Source: Oleomonas cavernae | GTDB taxonomy: Bacteria > Pseudomonadota > Alphaproteobacteria > Zavarziniales > Zavarziniaceae | Direction: 5' to 3' | DNA length: 64,000 bases | Assembly: GCF_003590945.1 (NCBI RefSeq) | Contig: NZ_QYUK01000011.1 | Span: 1,454,001-1,518,000 of the forward strand | Shown: piece by piece, positions 18,536 to 26,903 of the stretch | Position numbering within the stretch: position 1 is the stretch's first letter | Layout of the letters: each line of letters starts with the position of its first letter | The notes under the pieces: generated by a model | Told to the model about the DNA's origin: nothing | Database searches by the model: none | Seen by the model: the letters and a program-made list of their open reading frames with translations, nothing else | Made by a program: the position numbers and the translations under genes

Positions 18536-19355
18536 CACAGGGCACCCAGCAGCACCGCGGCGGCCGCCACCGGCGCCGCGAACAACAGGCCGTCCAGGCG
18601 GTCCAGGAAACCGCCGTGACCGGGGATCAGGTTGCTCGAATCCTTGACGCCGAAATGGCGCTTTACCGCGCTTTCGCTCAGGTCGCCGACCTGACTCCAC
18701 GCCCCGATCATGCCACTGATGGCGCCAAACACCACGGGCCGCGGCAATTCGACCGCCCAGGCCGTTAGGCCGCCCGCCACCGTCGCCGCGACAACCCCGC
18801 CGATCAGGCCCGCCCAGGTCTTCTTGGGGCTGATCCGGGGCGCCAGCTTGGGGCCGCCGATCGAGCGGCCGGCGACATAGGCGCCGGTATCGGTCGCCCA
18901 GATCGAGGCCAGCAGCCAGTAGACCAGCGCGGTACCGGTCGCGGCGTCGTAGCGCAGCCACAGCATGGCGAGACAGGGCAGGCCGATGTAGGGCACGGCC
19001 AGCGTCGGCCATAGCCGTTCCTGCTTGCGCAGCACGGCGGCGACAAAGCCGGCCAGCGCACCCGAAGCGATCAGGGCCAGGCCGAACCGGTATTCCCCAT
19101 AGGCCCCGGCCAGAAGAACCACCACGATGACCGGGGCATGGATCGAAAACGTCGGCCCCAGGCCGAAACCGTCGACGATGCGGTTCCACTCGTAGATCAT
19201 CAGCAGGGCGACGACCATCACCAGCGCGGTGAACCACGGCTCGCCGAAATGCACGCAGACAAGGCCGACCACCGCCAACACCACGCCGGACAGAATGCGG
19301 ATGCGCAGGTCGCTGCCTTTGCGCGGCTTGGTCTCGATGATCGGCTCTCCCCCAT
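18535..19355 (-). CDS. cdsA: Phosphatidate cytidylyltransferase (start probably out of frame by one base)
   Basis: Makes CDP-diacylglycerol, the precursor of all bacterial phospholipids; an integral membrane enzyme with about seven helices. The CDS family signature is complete near the C-terminus: [20 protein letters not shown], then GFLDRLD. The first in-frame start codon is GTG at 19284, but the open frame before it ([19 protein letters not shown]) looks like the real N-terminus. The ATG at 19355 would connect to it if one base were added in the C5 run at 19349-19353, and the span is one base short of a multiple of three. The start is therefore provisional. Confidence 0.9.
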
Positions 19356-19366
19356 GTGATCCGTAG

Positions 19367-20098
19367 CTACTCTTTGCGCGCCCCGAAGCGGCGATCGCGG
19401 GCCTGGAATTCGCGAATCGCCGACATCAGCTCGTCGCGGCCGAAATCCGGCCACAGCGTGTCCACGAAGACGAATTCGGCATAGGCCGCCTGCCACAGCA
19501 GGAAGTTCGACAGCCGCTTTTCCCCCGAAGTGCGGATGACGAGGTCGGGATCTGGAATGCCCGCGGTCTCCAGGCGGCTGGCAAACAGGTTGCAGTCGAT
19601 GGTCGCCGGGTCGAGCTGGCCGGCCGCCGCTTCCTGCGCCAGCCGGCGGGCCGCGTTGACGATTTCGTCCTGGCCGCCATAGGAGATGGCCAAGGTTACG
19701 GTCAGGCGCTGGTTGGCCCGCGTCTGGGTCTCGGCCTGTTCGATCAGGCCCATGAGGTCGGCGGGCAGCCGCTGGCGATCGCCGATCACCTTCAGCCGCA
19801 CGCCATTGGCATGCAGCTCGGCCAGGTCGCGGCGCAGGTACAGGCGCAACAGCCCCATGAGGTCGCCGACCTCGTCCATCGGGCGCTTCCAGTTCTCCGA
19901 CGAGAAGGCATAGAGCGTCAGATATTCGATGCCGAAATCCGCCGCCGCCTCGACCACCCGCCTGACCGCGTCCGAGCCGCGCTGATGGCCGATGATGCGC
20001 GGCAACAGGCGCGCCTTGGCCCAGCGCCCGTTGCCATCCATGATGACGGCAACGTGGCGGGGCACTTGGGCGCCTACTATTTCAACGGCCGGCTTCAT
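19367..20098 (-). CDS. uppS: Isoprenyl (undecaprenyl) diphosphate synthase
   Basis: A cis-prenyltransferase that makes the C55 lipid carrier for peptidoglycan and O-antigen. It has 243 residues from the ATG at 20098 ([11 protein letters not shown]); the frame is open further upstream but without similarity. Signatures are [13 protein letters not shown] (catalytic Asp), [13 protein letters not shown], and the C-terminal [19 protein letters not shown] with [15 protein letters not shown]. It lies between frr and cdsA, the usual order, and receives its isoprenoid precursors from the pathway that dxr starts. Confidence 0.95.
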   Translation of the reverse strand: MKPAVEIVGAQVPRHVAVIMDGNGRWAKARLLPRIIGHQRGSDAVRRVVEAAADFGIEYLTLYAFSSENWKRPMDEVGDLMGLLRLYLRRDLAELHANGVRLKVIGDRQRLPADLMGLIEQAETQTRANQRLTVTLAISYGGQDEIVNAARRLAQEAAAGQLDPATIDCNLFASRLETAGIPDPDLVIRTSGEKRLSNFLLWQAAYAEFVFVDTLWPDFGRDELMSAIREFQARDRRFGARKE

Positions 20099-20129
20099 GG
20101 CTCTCACACGGGGCTGGAAGGCTGCGACA

Positions 20130-20690
20130 TCAGACGTGCAGGATTTCCCTTTCCTTGGAGCCAAGGAGCTGGTCGATCTCGCCGATCGTCTTGTCCGTCA
20201 TAGACTGGACCTCGTCGGCGTAGATCTTATGGTCGTCCTCTGAAATTTTGCCGTCTTTTTCGAGCTTTTTGAGCTGGTCCATGCCATCGCGGCGCACATT
20301 GCGCACGGCGACCCGGGCCTGCTCGGTGTATTTCGAGGCCAGCTTGACCATTTCCTGGCGGCGTTCCTGGTTCAGCTCGGGGATCGGAATGCGGATCAGC
20401 GTGCCGTCGACCACGGGGTTCACCCCCAGCCCAGCGTTGCGGATGGCCTTGTCGACGAGGCCGACCATGCTCTTGTCCCAGACCGAGACCGACAGCATCC
20501 GCGGCTCGGGGATCGAGACCGAACCCAACTGGTTGATCGGCATCTGCGCGCCATAGGCCTCGACCACGATCGGGTCGAGCAAGGTGGGCGAGGCGCGGCC
20601 GGTGCGCAGGCCGGCGAATTCATGCTTCAGGCTTTCGACGGCACCGCGCATGCGGCGTTCGATGGTATCGAGATCCGGCTCGTCGGACAC
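20130..20690 (-). CDS. frr: Ribosome recycling factor
   Basis: Splits post-termination ribosomes together with EF-G. It has 186 residues, the usual length. The three-helix bundle/beta-sandwich sequence is clear: [58 protein letters not shown] and [18 protein letters not shown]. It starts at GTG 20690, with GGGAG about 10 bp upstream, right after pyrH. The frame runs open far upstream, over pyrH in another phase; that extension is not coding. Confidence 0.96.
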   Translation of the reverse strand: MSDEPDLDTIERRMRGAVESLKHEFAGLRTGRASPTLLDPIVVEAYGAQMPINQLGSVSIPEPRMLSVSVWDKSMVGLVDKAIRNAGLGVNPVVDGTLIRIPIPELNQERRQEMVKLASKYTEQARVAVRNVRRDGMDQLKKLEKDGKISEDDHKIYADEVQSMTDKTIGEIDQLLGSKEREILHV

Positions 20691-20695
20691 GGGTA

Positions 20696-21418
20696 CTACT
20701 CCCTTTCCCTGATGATCGTGGACTTGGCCTCGCCCCGCAGGACCGAGACGACGGGTTCGCTGAGCGAGAACACCAGGATCGGAATACGATTCTCGCGCGC
20801 CAGCGCGATCGCCGAAGCATCCATGACCTTCAGGTCCAGGCTCAAGACATCGTGATAGGTCAGCTCGTCGAAGCGCACCGCCTTGGGGTCGCGCTTGGGA
20901 TCGGCCGAATAGACGCCGTCGACCTGGGTGCCCTTCAGCATGGCGTCGCAGCCCATCTCGGCGGCGCGCAGGGTCGCAGCGGTGTCGGTGGTGAAGAACG
21001 GGTTGCCGGTGCCGGCAGCGAAGATCACCACCCGCCCCTTTTCCATGTGGCGGATGGCCCGGCGGCGGATATAGGGCTCGGCCACCGAGGTCATGGGAAT
21101 GGCCGAGATCACGCGCGTCTGCAGCCCCATGCGCTCCAGCGAATTCTGCAGGGCGAGGCCGTTCATCACCGTGGCCAGCATGCCCATATAGTCGGCCGTC
21201 GCCCGTTCCATGCCGCGCGCCGCCACCGACAGGCCGCGGAAGATGTTGCCGCCGCCGATGACCAGGCAGACCTCGATGCCCAGGTCGTAGACCCCCTTGA
21301 TGTCGGCCGCGATGCGGTCGACGGTGGGCATGTCCAGCCCATAGGCCTGCGAGCCCATCAAGGCCTCGCCCGAGACCTTGAGCAGGATGCGGCGGAATTT
21401 CGGCAAGGTCGTCGGCAT
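20696..21418 (-). CDS. pyrH: Uridylate kinase (UMP kinase)
   Basis: Phosphorylates UMP to UDP; a bacterial-type hexamer of the amino acid kinase fold, unrelated to eukaryotic UMP kinases. It has 240 residues with [10 protein letters not shown] (P-loop-like), [11 protein letters not shown], the UMP-binding [20 protein letters not shown], and the [14 protein letters not shown] segment. It lies 154 bp downstream of tsf, after a strong terminator, so it probably has its own promoter or depends on read-through. It ends 6 bp before frr. Confidence 0.96.
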   Translation of the reverse strand: MPTTLPKFRRILLKVSGEALMGSQAYGLDMPTVDRIAADIKGVYDLGIEVCLVIGGGNIFRGLSVAARGMERATADYMGMLATVMNGLALQNSLERMGLQTRVISAIPMTSVAEPYIRRRAIRHMEKGRVVIFAAGTGNPFFTTDTAATLRAAEMGCDAMLKGTQVDGVYSADPKRDPKAVRFDELTYHDVLSLDLKVMDASAIALARENRIPILVFSLSEPVVSVLRGEAKSTIIRERE

Positions 21419-21526
21419 GGCGTCGGGCTTCCGGGCACGGCGTTTCCGGCCCGGGCCGGGCGGCTGGGCTGGTCACGGGGTATAGCATCTGGTCGGCTGA
21501 CGGCCAACCGGGCAGCGTGAGGCATG

Positions 21527-21559
21527 AAAAAGGCCCGGCGCCTTGCAGCGCCGGGCCTT
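21527..21559 (-). terminator. Rho-independent terminator of rpsB-tsf
   Basis: On the minus strand AAGGCCCGGCGC and GCGCCGGGCCTT form a GC-rich stem with a short loop, followed by TTTTT (AAAAA on the plus strand at 21527-21531). It lies just after the tsf stop and before pyrH. Confidence 0.85.
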
Positions 21560-21572
21560 GATCGTCGCGGGA

Positions 21573-22499
21573 TCAGCGGCCCGCCTGGGCGGCAACCTCG
21601 GCAGCGAAATCGCTCTGCTGCTTCTCGATGCCTTCGCCCAGTGCATAGCGCACGAAGCCGGTCACCTTGATGGGGGCGCCAAATTCCTTGGCGGCATTCT
21701 CGACCGCCTTGGCAACCTTGGTCTCGCCGTCCATGACGAAGACCTGCTCCAGGAGCACGACTTCCTCGTAGTACTTGCGGATGCGGCCGTCGATCATCTT
21801 CTCGATGATGTTCTCGGGCTTGCCCGAGGCGCGGGCCTGCTCGCTCAGCACGTCGCGCTCGCGGGCGACCAGCGCCTGGTCGAGCGAGGCGACATCGAGC
21901 GAGGCCGGGTTGGTCGCGGCGATGTGCATGGCGATCTGCTTGCCCAGGCCTTCGAGCTTGTCGGCCGGGGCCGCCGATTCGAGCGCCACGAGCACGCCGA
22001 TGCGGCCCAGGCCCGGCGCGGTGGCCGAGTGGATGTAGGACGAGACGACGCCCTGCGACACGGCCAGCACTTCGGCGCGGCGAAGCTGCATGTTCTCGCC
22101 GATCGTGGCGATCAGGTGGGTCAGCTCTTCGGCAACCGTCTTGGCCGAGCCGGGATAGGCGGCGGCGGCAATGGCGGCAATGTCCGAGCCAGCCTCGATC
22201 GCGACCTTGGCGGCGGTCGCCACGAAGGACTGGAACGCCGGGTTGCGGGCGATGAAGTCGGTCTCGGAATTGACCTCGATCACCGCTGCCTTGGTGCCGG
22301 CGGCAGCGACACCGACCAGGCCCTCGGCCGCGACGCGGTCGGCCTTCTTGGCGGCCTGGGACAGGCCCTTCTTGCGCAGCCAGTCGATCGCCTGCTCGAT
22401 GTCGCCACCGTTTTCGGCCAGCGCCTTCTTGCAGTCCATCATGCCGGCGCCGGTCTTGGTGCGCAGGTCTTTCACCAGTGCCGCTGAAATCTCAGCCAT
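21573..22499 (-). CDS. tsf: Elongation factor Ts
   Basis: The guanine nucleotide exchange factor that recycles EF-Tu. It has 308 residues. The N-terminal UBA-like domain includes [20 protein letters not shown], followed by [14 protein letters not shown] (signature of the core domain) and the dimerisation subdomain. It lies 74 bp after rpsB with a perfect hairpin in the gap, and a terminator follows. The rpsB-tsf pair is almost universal in bacteria. Confidence 0.97.
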   Translation of the reverse strand: MAEISAALVKDLRTKTGAGMMDCKKALAENGGDIEQAIDWLRKKGLSQAAKKADRVAAEGLVGVAAAGTKAAVIEVNSETDFIARNPAFQSFVATAAKVAIEAGSDIAAIAAAAYPGSAKTVAEELTHLIATIGENMQLRRAEVLAVSQGVVSSYIHSATAPGLGRIGVLVALESAAPADKLEGLGKQIAMHIAATNPASLDVASLDQALVARERDVLSEQARASGKPENIIEKMIDGRIRKYYEEVVLLEQVFVMDGETKVAKAVENAAKEFGAPIKVTGFVRYALGEGIEKQQSDFAAEVAAQAGR

Positions 22500-22535
22500 C
22501 GGATCAACCTTTCGAAATAATCAGTCGTGCTGGAA

Positions 22536-22562
22536 CTACCGGCCGCGGTCAGCGGCCGGTAG
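22536..22562 (-). promoter_or_regulatory. Perfect hairpin in the rpsB-tsf gap
   Basis: CTACCGGCCGC (22536-22546), a 5-base loop, and GCGGCCGGTAG (22552-22562) form an 11-bp perfect stem. No T tract follows on the minus strand, so it is more likely a partial attenuator or an mRNA processing/stability stem than a full terminator. Confidence 0.6.
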
Positions 22563-22572
22563 GAGGGAGGGC

Positions 22573-23376
22573 TCAGGCCTGGGCCTGGGTCTCCTCGGCA
22601 GCCGCTTCCTCGGCCACGATGGGCGCGTCTTCGGCAATCGCCTCGTCGAGCTCGGCGGTCTCGCCGACATCGACGCCGGCCGCGGTCAGTTCGGCCTGGA
22701 TGCCGTCGAGAACCGAGCGGGCGACCAGGTCGCAATAGATGCTGACGGCGCGCAGGGCATCGTCATTGCCGGGGATCGGATAGGTGATGCCGACCGGGCT
22801 CGAATTGGAGTCGACGATCGCAACCACCGGGATGCCCAGCTTGTTGGCTTCCTGAACGGCGATGTCTTCCTTGTTCGTGTCGATGATGAACAGGATGTCC
22901 GGCAGGCCGCCCATTTCCTTGATGCCGCCCAGCGCGCGCTCGAGCTTTTCCTTCTCGCGCTGCAGGTTCAGCTGTTCCTTCTTGGTCAGGCCCAGGGCTT
23001 CGCCGCCGAGCTGCTCCTCGAGGGTCTTCAGCCGCTTGATCGAGTTGGAAATGGTCTTCCAGTTGGTCAGCATGCCGCCGAGCCAGCGATGGTTGACGTA
23101 GTACTGGCCGCAACGGGCCGCCGCATCGGCGATCGGCTGCGCCGCCTGGCGCTTGGTGCCCACGAAGAGGACACGGCCGCCGCCGGCGGTCACGTCGCGG
23201 ATCGCCTGCAGGGCGCGGTGCAGCATCGGCACCGTCTGGCCCAGATCGATGATGTGGACGTTGTTGCGCACGCCGAACAGGAACGGCGCCATGCGCGGGT
23301 TCCAACGGTGAGTCTGGTGGCCGAAGTGGACGCCGGCTTCCAGGAGCTGGCGCATAGTGAACGAAGGCAGTGCCAT
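22573..23376 (-). CDS. rpsB: 30S ribosomal protein S2
   Basis: A structural protein of the small ribosomal subunit, at the head-body junction. From the ATG at 23376 ([20 protein letters not shown]) it has 267 residues. Typical stretches are [50 protein letters not shown] and [20 protein letters not shown]. An acidic, Ala/Glu-rich tail (about 245-267) extends past the E. coli protein, as in other alphaproteobacteria. The frame is open to 23517, but that part is leader RNA with a long hairpin. Confidence 0.97.
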   Translation of the reverse strand: MALPSFTMRQLLEAGVHFGHQTHRWNPRMAPFLFGVRNNVHIIDLGQTVPMLHRALQAIRDVTAGGGRVLFVGTKRQAAQPIADAAARCGQYYVNHRWLGGMLTNWKTISNSIKRLKTLEEQLGGEALGLTKKEQLNLQREKEKLERALGGIKEMGGLPDILFIIDTNKEDIAVQEANKLGIPVVAIVDSNSSPVGITYPIPGNDDALRAVSIYCDLVARSVLDGIQAELTAAGVDVGETAELDEAIAEDAPIVAEEAAAEETQAQA

Positions 23377-23402
23377 GATAGTCTTAACCTTTTCCGGTTT
23401 AG

Positions 23403-23448
23403 CCGCCGTGGGTGTCGTCCGGAAATCCGGACACCGGAGCGACGGCGG
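23403..23448 (-). promoter_or_regulatory. Hairpin in the rpsB leader, candidate autoregulatory site
   Basis: CCGCCGT (23403-23409) pairs with ACGGCGG (23442-23448), and inside it GTCCGGA (23417-23423) pairs with TCCGGAC (23426-23432) across a 2-base loop. The structure lies 27-72 bases upstream of the rpsB ATG. S2 represses its own mRNA in other bacteria, so a leader control element is plausible; no known RNA family was recognised. Confidence 0.45.
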
Positions 23449-23543
23449 AACCAATCCGCAGCCGCAAACCCACGTGAGGAATGGCCGGGCTATTACCCGG
23501 ATGCGCGCCGAAAGCAAGAATGATCTAGGTGGCGATAAGGGCC

Positions 23544-23622
23544 TCAGCCCTCGGGCAACCGGGCGAGCATACGGCGGAAGAGGTCCTGTCCGCCGAAGAA
23601 TCGATACAATGCATACGGCCGT
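23544..23622 (-). pseudogene. Remnant of a RelE/ParE toxin C-terminus
   Basis: Directly after the GNAT toxin stop, the minus strand still encodes [20 protein letters not shown] followed by a stop. It aligns without gaps with the last 20 residues of the intact toxin at 25372-25719 (FFGGQDHVRRMYARLLEG). No start codon or N-terminal part is left. This is a decayed second ParE-type gene, a sign of turnover in this islet. Confidence 0.65.
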
Positions 23623-24132
23623 TCATCGCTGAGCACTCGCCATGAGGTCGCCCAGCGTTATCAGAAGCGTCATCGGTTCCAGGGGCGACGGATCGAAACC
23701 CAGCGCGATGTAGAAAGCCTTGGCTTCCTCGGAGATCGCATGAACGACGATCCCGCGAATGCCGATCGCGTCGGCCGCATTGATGACTCGCAAAGCGGCG
23801 TCGCGAAACAGCGCCCGCCCAAGGCCCTGCCCCCGGCAGGATTGGTCGACCGCCAACCTGGCCAGAAGAACTATGGGAATCGGGTCCGGCATATTGCGCC
23901 GGAATCGGCCAGGGGCCGCCGTCACGTTCACCGAACCTGACGCCAAGGCGTAGTAGCCGACAACCCTGCCATCTGCACAAGTGACGTAGGTTCGCGTCGC
24001 CCCGCTGGCCTGGTTGGCCAGCGCGCGCCGCTTCAGCCAATCATCAAGCGACGCCACGCCCGAATTGAACCCGGTAACCGCATGGCCGCTGCCAAGAACT
24101 TCGGGCGCCGAAAGCGTCAAATCCCGTCCCAC
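23623..24132 (-). CDS. GNAT-family acetyltransferase toxin (TacT-like)
   Basis: The 169-residue GNAT protein resembles TacT/AtaT-type toxins, which acetylate the amino acid on charged tRNAs and stop translation. Features in order: N-terminal FNSGVASLDDWLKRRAL, typical of this toxin group; the acetyl-CoA loop RLAVDQSCRGQGLGRALFRDA (split between about 95 and 115); and AFYIALGFDPSP with the likely catalytic Tyr. The ATG overlaps the antitoxin gene by 16 bp. Pairing with a DUF1778 protein is the classic layout. The specific tRNA target cannot be told. Confidence 0.88.
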   Translation of the reverse strand: MGRDLTLSAPEVLGSGHAVTGFNSGVASLDDWLKRRALANQASGATRTYVTCADGRVVGYYALASGSVNVTAAPGRFRRNMPDPIPIVLLARLAVDQSCRGQGLGRALFRDAALRVINAADAIGIRGIVVHAISEEAKAFYIALGFDPSPLEPMTLLITLGDLMASAQR

Positions 24133-24398
24133 GGCGCCGGGGTTTTCATGGTCCGTTCCAGCCGCTCGTTGGGCTGCGGCGGCGCATCGAGCCGCTTCAG
24201 GAATTCTGCGTAAGCCTCCGGGCTGGCAGTCAGCGCCGTGCGGTCCAGCAGCGCCTCCTCGGCGGCGCGCCGGGCGGCATCCAGAATGAAATCGGTGCGG
24301 GTCCGGCCCTCGGCCTGCGCCGCCCGGTCGATCAGCCCGCGTTCCTCCGGTTTGATGCGGATATTCAGCGTGTCGCGCTTGGCAGGCTTCACAGACAT
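24117..24398 (-). CDS. DUF1778 ribbon-helix-helix antitoxin (TacA-like)
   Basis: The antitoxin partner of the GNAT toxin. The N-terminal RHH strand RDTLNIRIKPEERGLIDRAA binds DNA as a dimer, and the C-terminal tail (about 55-93, with YAEFLKRLDAPP) wraps the toxin. The ATG at 24398 has GGAGG 5 bp upstream; an in-frame ATG at 24410 has none. Expected to repress its own operon. The tail ends FLKRLDAPPQPNERLERTMK, similar to known TacA C-termini. Confidence 0.9.
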   Translation of the reverse strand: MSVKPAKRDTLNIRIKPEERGLIDRAAQAEGRTRTDFILDAARRAAEEALLDRTALTASPEAYAEFLKRLDAPPQPNERLERTMKTPAPWDGI

Positions 24399-24559
24399 GA
24401 CGTCCTCCATCAGGCGATTAGCCTAGCATAGCGTAACGTCACCGTCATTACAGCGATGATATTCGCGGCCGGACGCGCCTCGACAGTGGGAGGATGATCC
24501 ATTTACCATGGCCAAGTGGCCGAGAGCGGATCCTATCCGCCGTCAACGAGGAGGATTTC

Positions 24560-24964
24560 ATGAAACTGGAAGGTGGCTGTTACTGCGGCGCGTTGCGCTA
24601 TGTGGCCGAGGGCGAGCCGATGATGCAGGCCCAGTGCCATTGCCGCGAATGCCAGTATATCGCGGGCGGCGGGCCGAATTTCTTCATTGCCATGCCGATC
24701 AAGGGCTTCTCCTACACCAAGGGGACACCCAAGCAGTTCACCCGCAAGGACCTGGAGCATCCGGTGACCCGGGAGTTCTGCGCCGAATGCGGCACCCATG
24801 TGGTGACCCGCCCGCCCGGCTTCCCCGCCTTGATCGTCAAGGTCGGCACGCTGGACGATCCCAGCGCCTTCGCCGGCCCGCAGATGGCGATCTATACGGT
24901 CGACAAGCAGCCCTATCATGTGATCCCGGAGGGGATGCTTTCCTTCGAACGGCTGCCGGGTTAG
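24560..24964 (+). CDS. GFA-family (CENP-V/GFA domain) zinc protein
   Basis: A 134-residue single-domain protein of the glutathione-dependent formaldehyde-activating enzyme/CENP-V family. Zinc-binding Cys sets are CYCGALRY near the N-terminus, QCHCRECQ (about 32-39) and CAECGTH (about 74-80). Most family members have no proven activity; carbon-sulfur lyase chemistry on small thiols is the usual guess. The ATG at 24560 follows GAGGAGGA. The gene stands alone between two toxin-antitoxin modules and points the other way, so it is probably cargo. Confidence 0.85.
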   Translation: MKLEGGCYCGALRYVAEGEPMMQAQCHCRECQYIAGGGPNFFIAMPIKGFSYTKGTPKQFTRKDLEHPVTREFCAECGTHVVTRPPGFPALIVKVGTLDDPSAFAGPQMAIYTVDKQPYHVIPEGMLSFERLPG

Positions 24965-24976
24965 GCGCAGCCCCCA

Positions 24977-25363
24977 ATGAAACGGCGATACCTTGTCGCA
25001 CCGGCCGCTGGTATCGCCACCTGGGCCCTGGTCGGGTGGCTGTTGGGGCCGCCCGATTGCCAGGACGGCTGGAACTCGCCCTCGATCGGCAGCACCGGTG
25101 CCTGTTCCCATCACGGCGGGATCGATCCCACCAATGACATCGCCGCCATCGCCGGCGGTGTCGTGGTGGCCGGCGCCGTGCTGTTCTTCGCCCAGGGCCG
25201 GGGCAACCGGGAACCCGGCATCCCGGCCGGCATCCGCGAACCCCTGCCCTGCCCCAAATGCGGCCGGCCGATGGATCTCAAAGCCAACGAACGCGGGCCG
25301 GGGTTCTACTGGGGGTGCCCCGATGCGCCGGCGTGCACAGGGACCAGGGACTACGACGCGTAG
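24977..25363 (+). CDS. Membrane protein with a C-terminal C4 zinc-ribbon domain
   Basis: The 128-residue protein starts 12 bp after the GFA gene stop and may be co-transcribed with it. Two membrane helices are seen, at about 7-24 (AAGIATWALVGWLLG) and 55-72 (IAAIAGGVVVAGAVLFFA). The cytoplasmic C-terminus has CPKCGRPM (about 92-99) and WGCPDAPAC (about 113-121), the four-Cys pattern of the topoisomerase I zinc finger. A membrane-tethered topoisomerase-type zinc ribbon is unusual. Function unknown; it may bind nucleic acid or be purely structural. Confidence 0.75.
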   Translation: MKRRYLVAPAAGIATWALVGWLLGPPDCQDGWNSPSIGSTGACSHHGGIDPTNDIAAIAGGVVVAGAVLFFAQGRGNREPGIPAGIREPLPCPKCGRPMDLKANERGPGFYWGCPDAPACTGTRDYDA

Positions 25364-25371
25364 CGGCCCCC

Positions 25372-25719
25372 TCATCCTTCCAGCAGGCGTGCATACATCC
25401 GGCGGACGTGATCCTGGCCGCCAAAGAACACCCCGATCACTTGCACGATTTGCCTCGGCTCATCGATCCGGAACCAATAGATGGCCCGCTCGATCGTCAG
25501 GTGTCGCAGCCCGGGAAGAATGTCATCGTGCATTGTACCCCGATGGGGTGCGGCCAGGATGCGTTCAGCAGCGGCACGAATTTCGGTGGTGCGAGCACCT
25601 GCATGATCGAGAGCGGACGCCGCGGTTTCGCCGAGGCTGCGGTAGCTATCGAACAGATGGGTAAGGATAAGGTCGAAGTCCCTCTCGGCCCAGGCAGAGA
25701 ATTCAATCCTCAATGCCAT
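25372..25719 (-). CDS. parE: RelE/ParE-superfamily toxin
   Basis: A 115-residue toxin with the ParE/RelE fold. Typical segments are LRIEFSAWAERDFDLILTHL at the N-terminus (two helices), the LPGLRHLTIERAIYWFRID strands, and IVQVIGVFFGGQD with the C-terminal helix. ParE toxins poison DNA gyrase and RelE toxins cut ribosome-bound mRNA; pairing with a ParD-type antitoxin favours the ParE side. The start overlaps the antitoxin end by 17 bp. The last 20 residues match the remnant at 23544-23622. Confidence 0.88.
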   Translation of the reverse strand: MALRIEFSAWAERDFDLILTHLFDSYRSLGETAASALDHAGARTTEIRAAAERILAAPHRGTMHDDILPGLRHLTIERAIYWFRIDEPRQIVQVIGVFFGGQDHVRRMYARLLEG

Positions 25720-25978
25720 GAGCCCGGCGTTTTGCCTTGATCAGCGCCGCAATCCGCTCGTCCATCTGTGCCCCGCTGATGAAGGGGCCGTTCAGACGGG
25801 GTTCGAGGATCTTTCGCAACGCTCTGCGGTCCAGTTCGTCGTCGTCAATCCGCTGCCGCAGGAGGTCGACCCCCTGTTGCAACACGGCGCTCACGCTCGA
25901 GTAACGACCAGCCTCCACCAATGCCTTGGCGAAGGCATATTGTTCATCCGTCAGGGAAACCGATGATTTGATGGTCAT
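25703..25978 (-). CDS. parD: ParD-family antitoxin
   Basis: The 91-residue ribbon-helix-helix antitoxin begins MTIKSSVSLTDEQYAFAKAL, followed by VEAGRYSSVSAVLQQGVDLL, both typical of ParD. The C-terminal arm (about 55-91, with RALRKILEPRL and GPFISG) would cover the ParE active surface. It precedes and overlaps parE, as expected, and should repress the operon. About 70 bp separate it from the dnaE-tail remnant on the other side. Confidence 0.9.
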   Translation of the reverse strand: MTIKSSVSLTDEQYAFAKALVEAGRYSSVSAVLQQGVDLLRQRIDDDELDRRALRKILEPRLNGPFISGAQMDERIAALIKAKRRAHGIED

Positions 25979-26040
25979 GCCGCCATGATGCTACCAGGTA
26001 GTACCATGGTCAACATGGCCACCGTTCCATCGCCTGCTCC

Positions 26041-26110
26041 ACGCCTGTCGTCGCCTTGAAATTTCATGAGACCGCCGGGCTCACGGCAAACCGCTCGGGC
26101 AGTTCGACTT
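26041..26110 (-). pseudogene. Diverged copy of the dnaE 3-prime end
   Basis: On the minus strand this 70-bp stretch reads LEVELPERFAVSPAV, S, stop, NFKATTGVE, against LEFELPERFAVSPTV, LQ, NFKATVGVA at the end of the intact dnaE. The two DNA segments (here and 27311-27380) align without gaps over 70 bp at about 54 identical positions. Changes that keep the amino acid suggest an old or foreign dnaE end rather than a fresh duplication. Together with the real dnaE end it brackets the RHH/PIN module. Confidence 0.8.
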
Positions 26111-26190
26111 CGAGCGGCAATGGGATATTTGCACATAAGCGCTTATCATCTTATGTTCATATACTCAAACAAACTATCCGGGAGCCTGCC

Positions 26191-26439
26191 ATGGCTGACA
26201 CCGCGCGCTGGACCGTCTCCGTGTCCAAAGAAACCGACATTGCCGTGCGCAGCTTCATCGCGCAGCGCGGCGGCAAGAAGGGCGACCTCTCGAAGTTCAT
26301 CGAGGAGGCTGTGAAATGGCGCGTGCTCGATCAAAGCCTGACCGAGGCCCGCAGCAAATTTGCCGACCTGCCGGCCGACGAGCTGCAAGCCCTGCTCGAT
26401 GAGGCCGTGGCTGCGACGCGCGCACCGCAGACGCGGTAA
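26191..26439 (+). CDS. Ribbon-helix-helix antitoxin of a PIN toxin module
   Basis: The 82-residue protein begins MADTARWTVSVSKETDIAVR, a strand-helix start of the RHH type, then GGKKGDLSKFIEEAVKWRVL for the second helix. The tail FADLPADELQALLDEAVAAT is likely the toxin-binding part. The ATG at 26191 has GGGAG about 8 bp upstream; the frame is open to 26056, through the dnaE-tail remnant, which is not coding for it. The stop lies 2 bp before the PIN gene. Probable autorepressor and antitoxin. Confidence 0.85.
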   Translation: MADTARWTVSVSKETDIAVRSFIAQRGGKKGDLSKFIEEAVKWRVLDQSLTEARSKFADLPADELQALLDEAVAATRAPQTR

Positions 26440-26441
26440 AG

Positions 26442-26861
26442 GTGCGCCTGGTTCTCGATACCAATATCCTGGTGAGCGCGTTGCTGGCGGGCACCTCGCT
26501 GCCCGCGCACCTGGTCATGCTGTGGCGGGAAGGCTGGTTCGATCTGCTGACCTCAGCCGAGCAGATCGACGAGTTGAGGCGTGTCACCCGCTACCCGAAG
26601 ATCCGGGCACGCCTCGCGCCGGCGCTGGCCGGGCGGCTCGTCAACGAAGTGCGCGCACTGGCCATCGAACTGAAGGATCTCCCCACCGTCACGGCCTGCG
26701 CCGACCCGCATGACAATTACCTGTTGGCGATGGCCATCGCCGGCGAGGCCGATTTCCTCATCACGGGCGACAAGCGCGACCTTCTCGGCATGCAGCACCA
26801 CGAAGGCACCCGCATCGTCACGGTGCGCGACTTCCTCGCCATGCACCGGCGACTGCCTTGA
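26442..26861 (+). CDS. PIN-domain ribonuclease toxin (COG1569 type)
   Basis: The 139-residue PIN-fold RNase shows the acidic metal-site residues: D6 and N8 in LVLDTNILVSALL, the Glu-containing SAEQIDELRRV, CADPHDNYLLAMA with its Asp residues, and FLITGDKRDLLG. Start GTG at 26442, 2 bp after the RHH gene, which indicates translational coupling. PIN toxins cut tRNA, rRNA or mRNA at specific sites; the target here is unknown. The typical domain length and intact acidic residues suggest that it is active. Confidence 0.88.
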   Translation: MRLVLDTNILVSALLAGTSLPAHLVMLWREGWFDLLTSAEQIDELRRVTRYPKIRARLAPALAGRLVNEVRALAIELKDLPTVTACADPHDNYLLAMAIAGEADFLITGDKRDLLGMQHHEGTRIVTVRDFLAMHRRLP

Positions 26862-26903
26862 GCTACCGCAGCTTGAGATCTTCCGCGACGCCGAAAACCA
26901 CCC

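Noticed and set aside
19218-19284. GTG at 19284 as the true cdsA start
   Set aside because: It would drop about 20 family-like residues that precede the first helix; a one-base deletion after the ATG at 19355 explains the data better.
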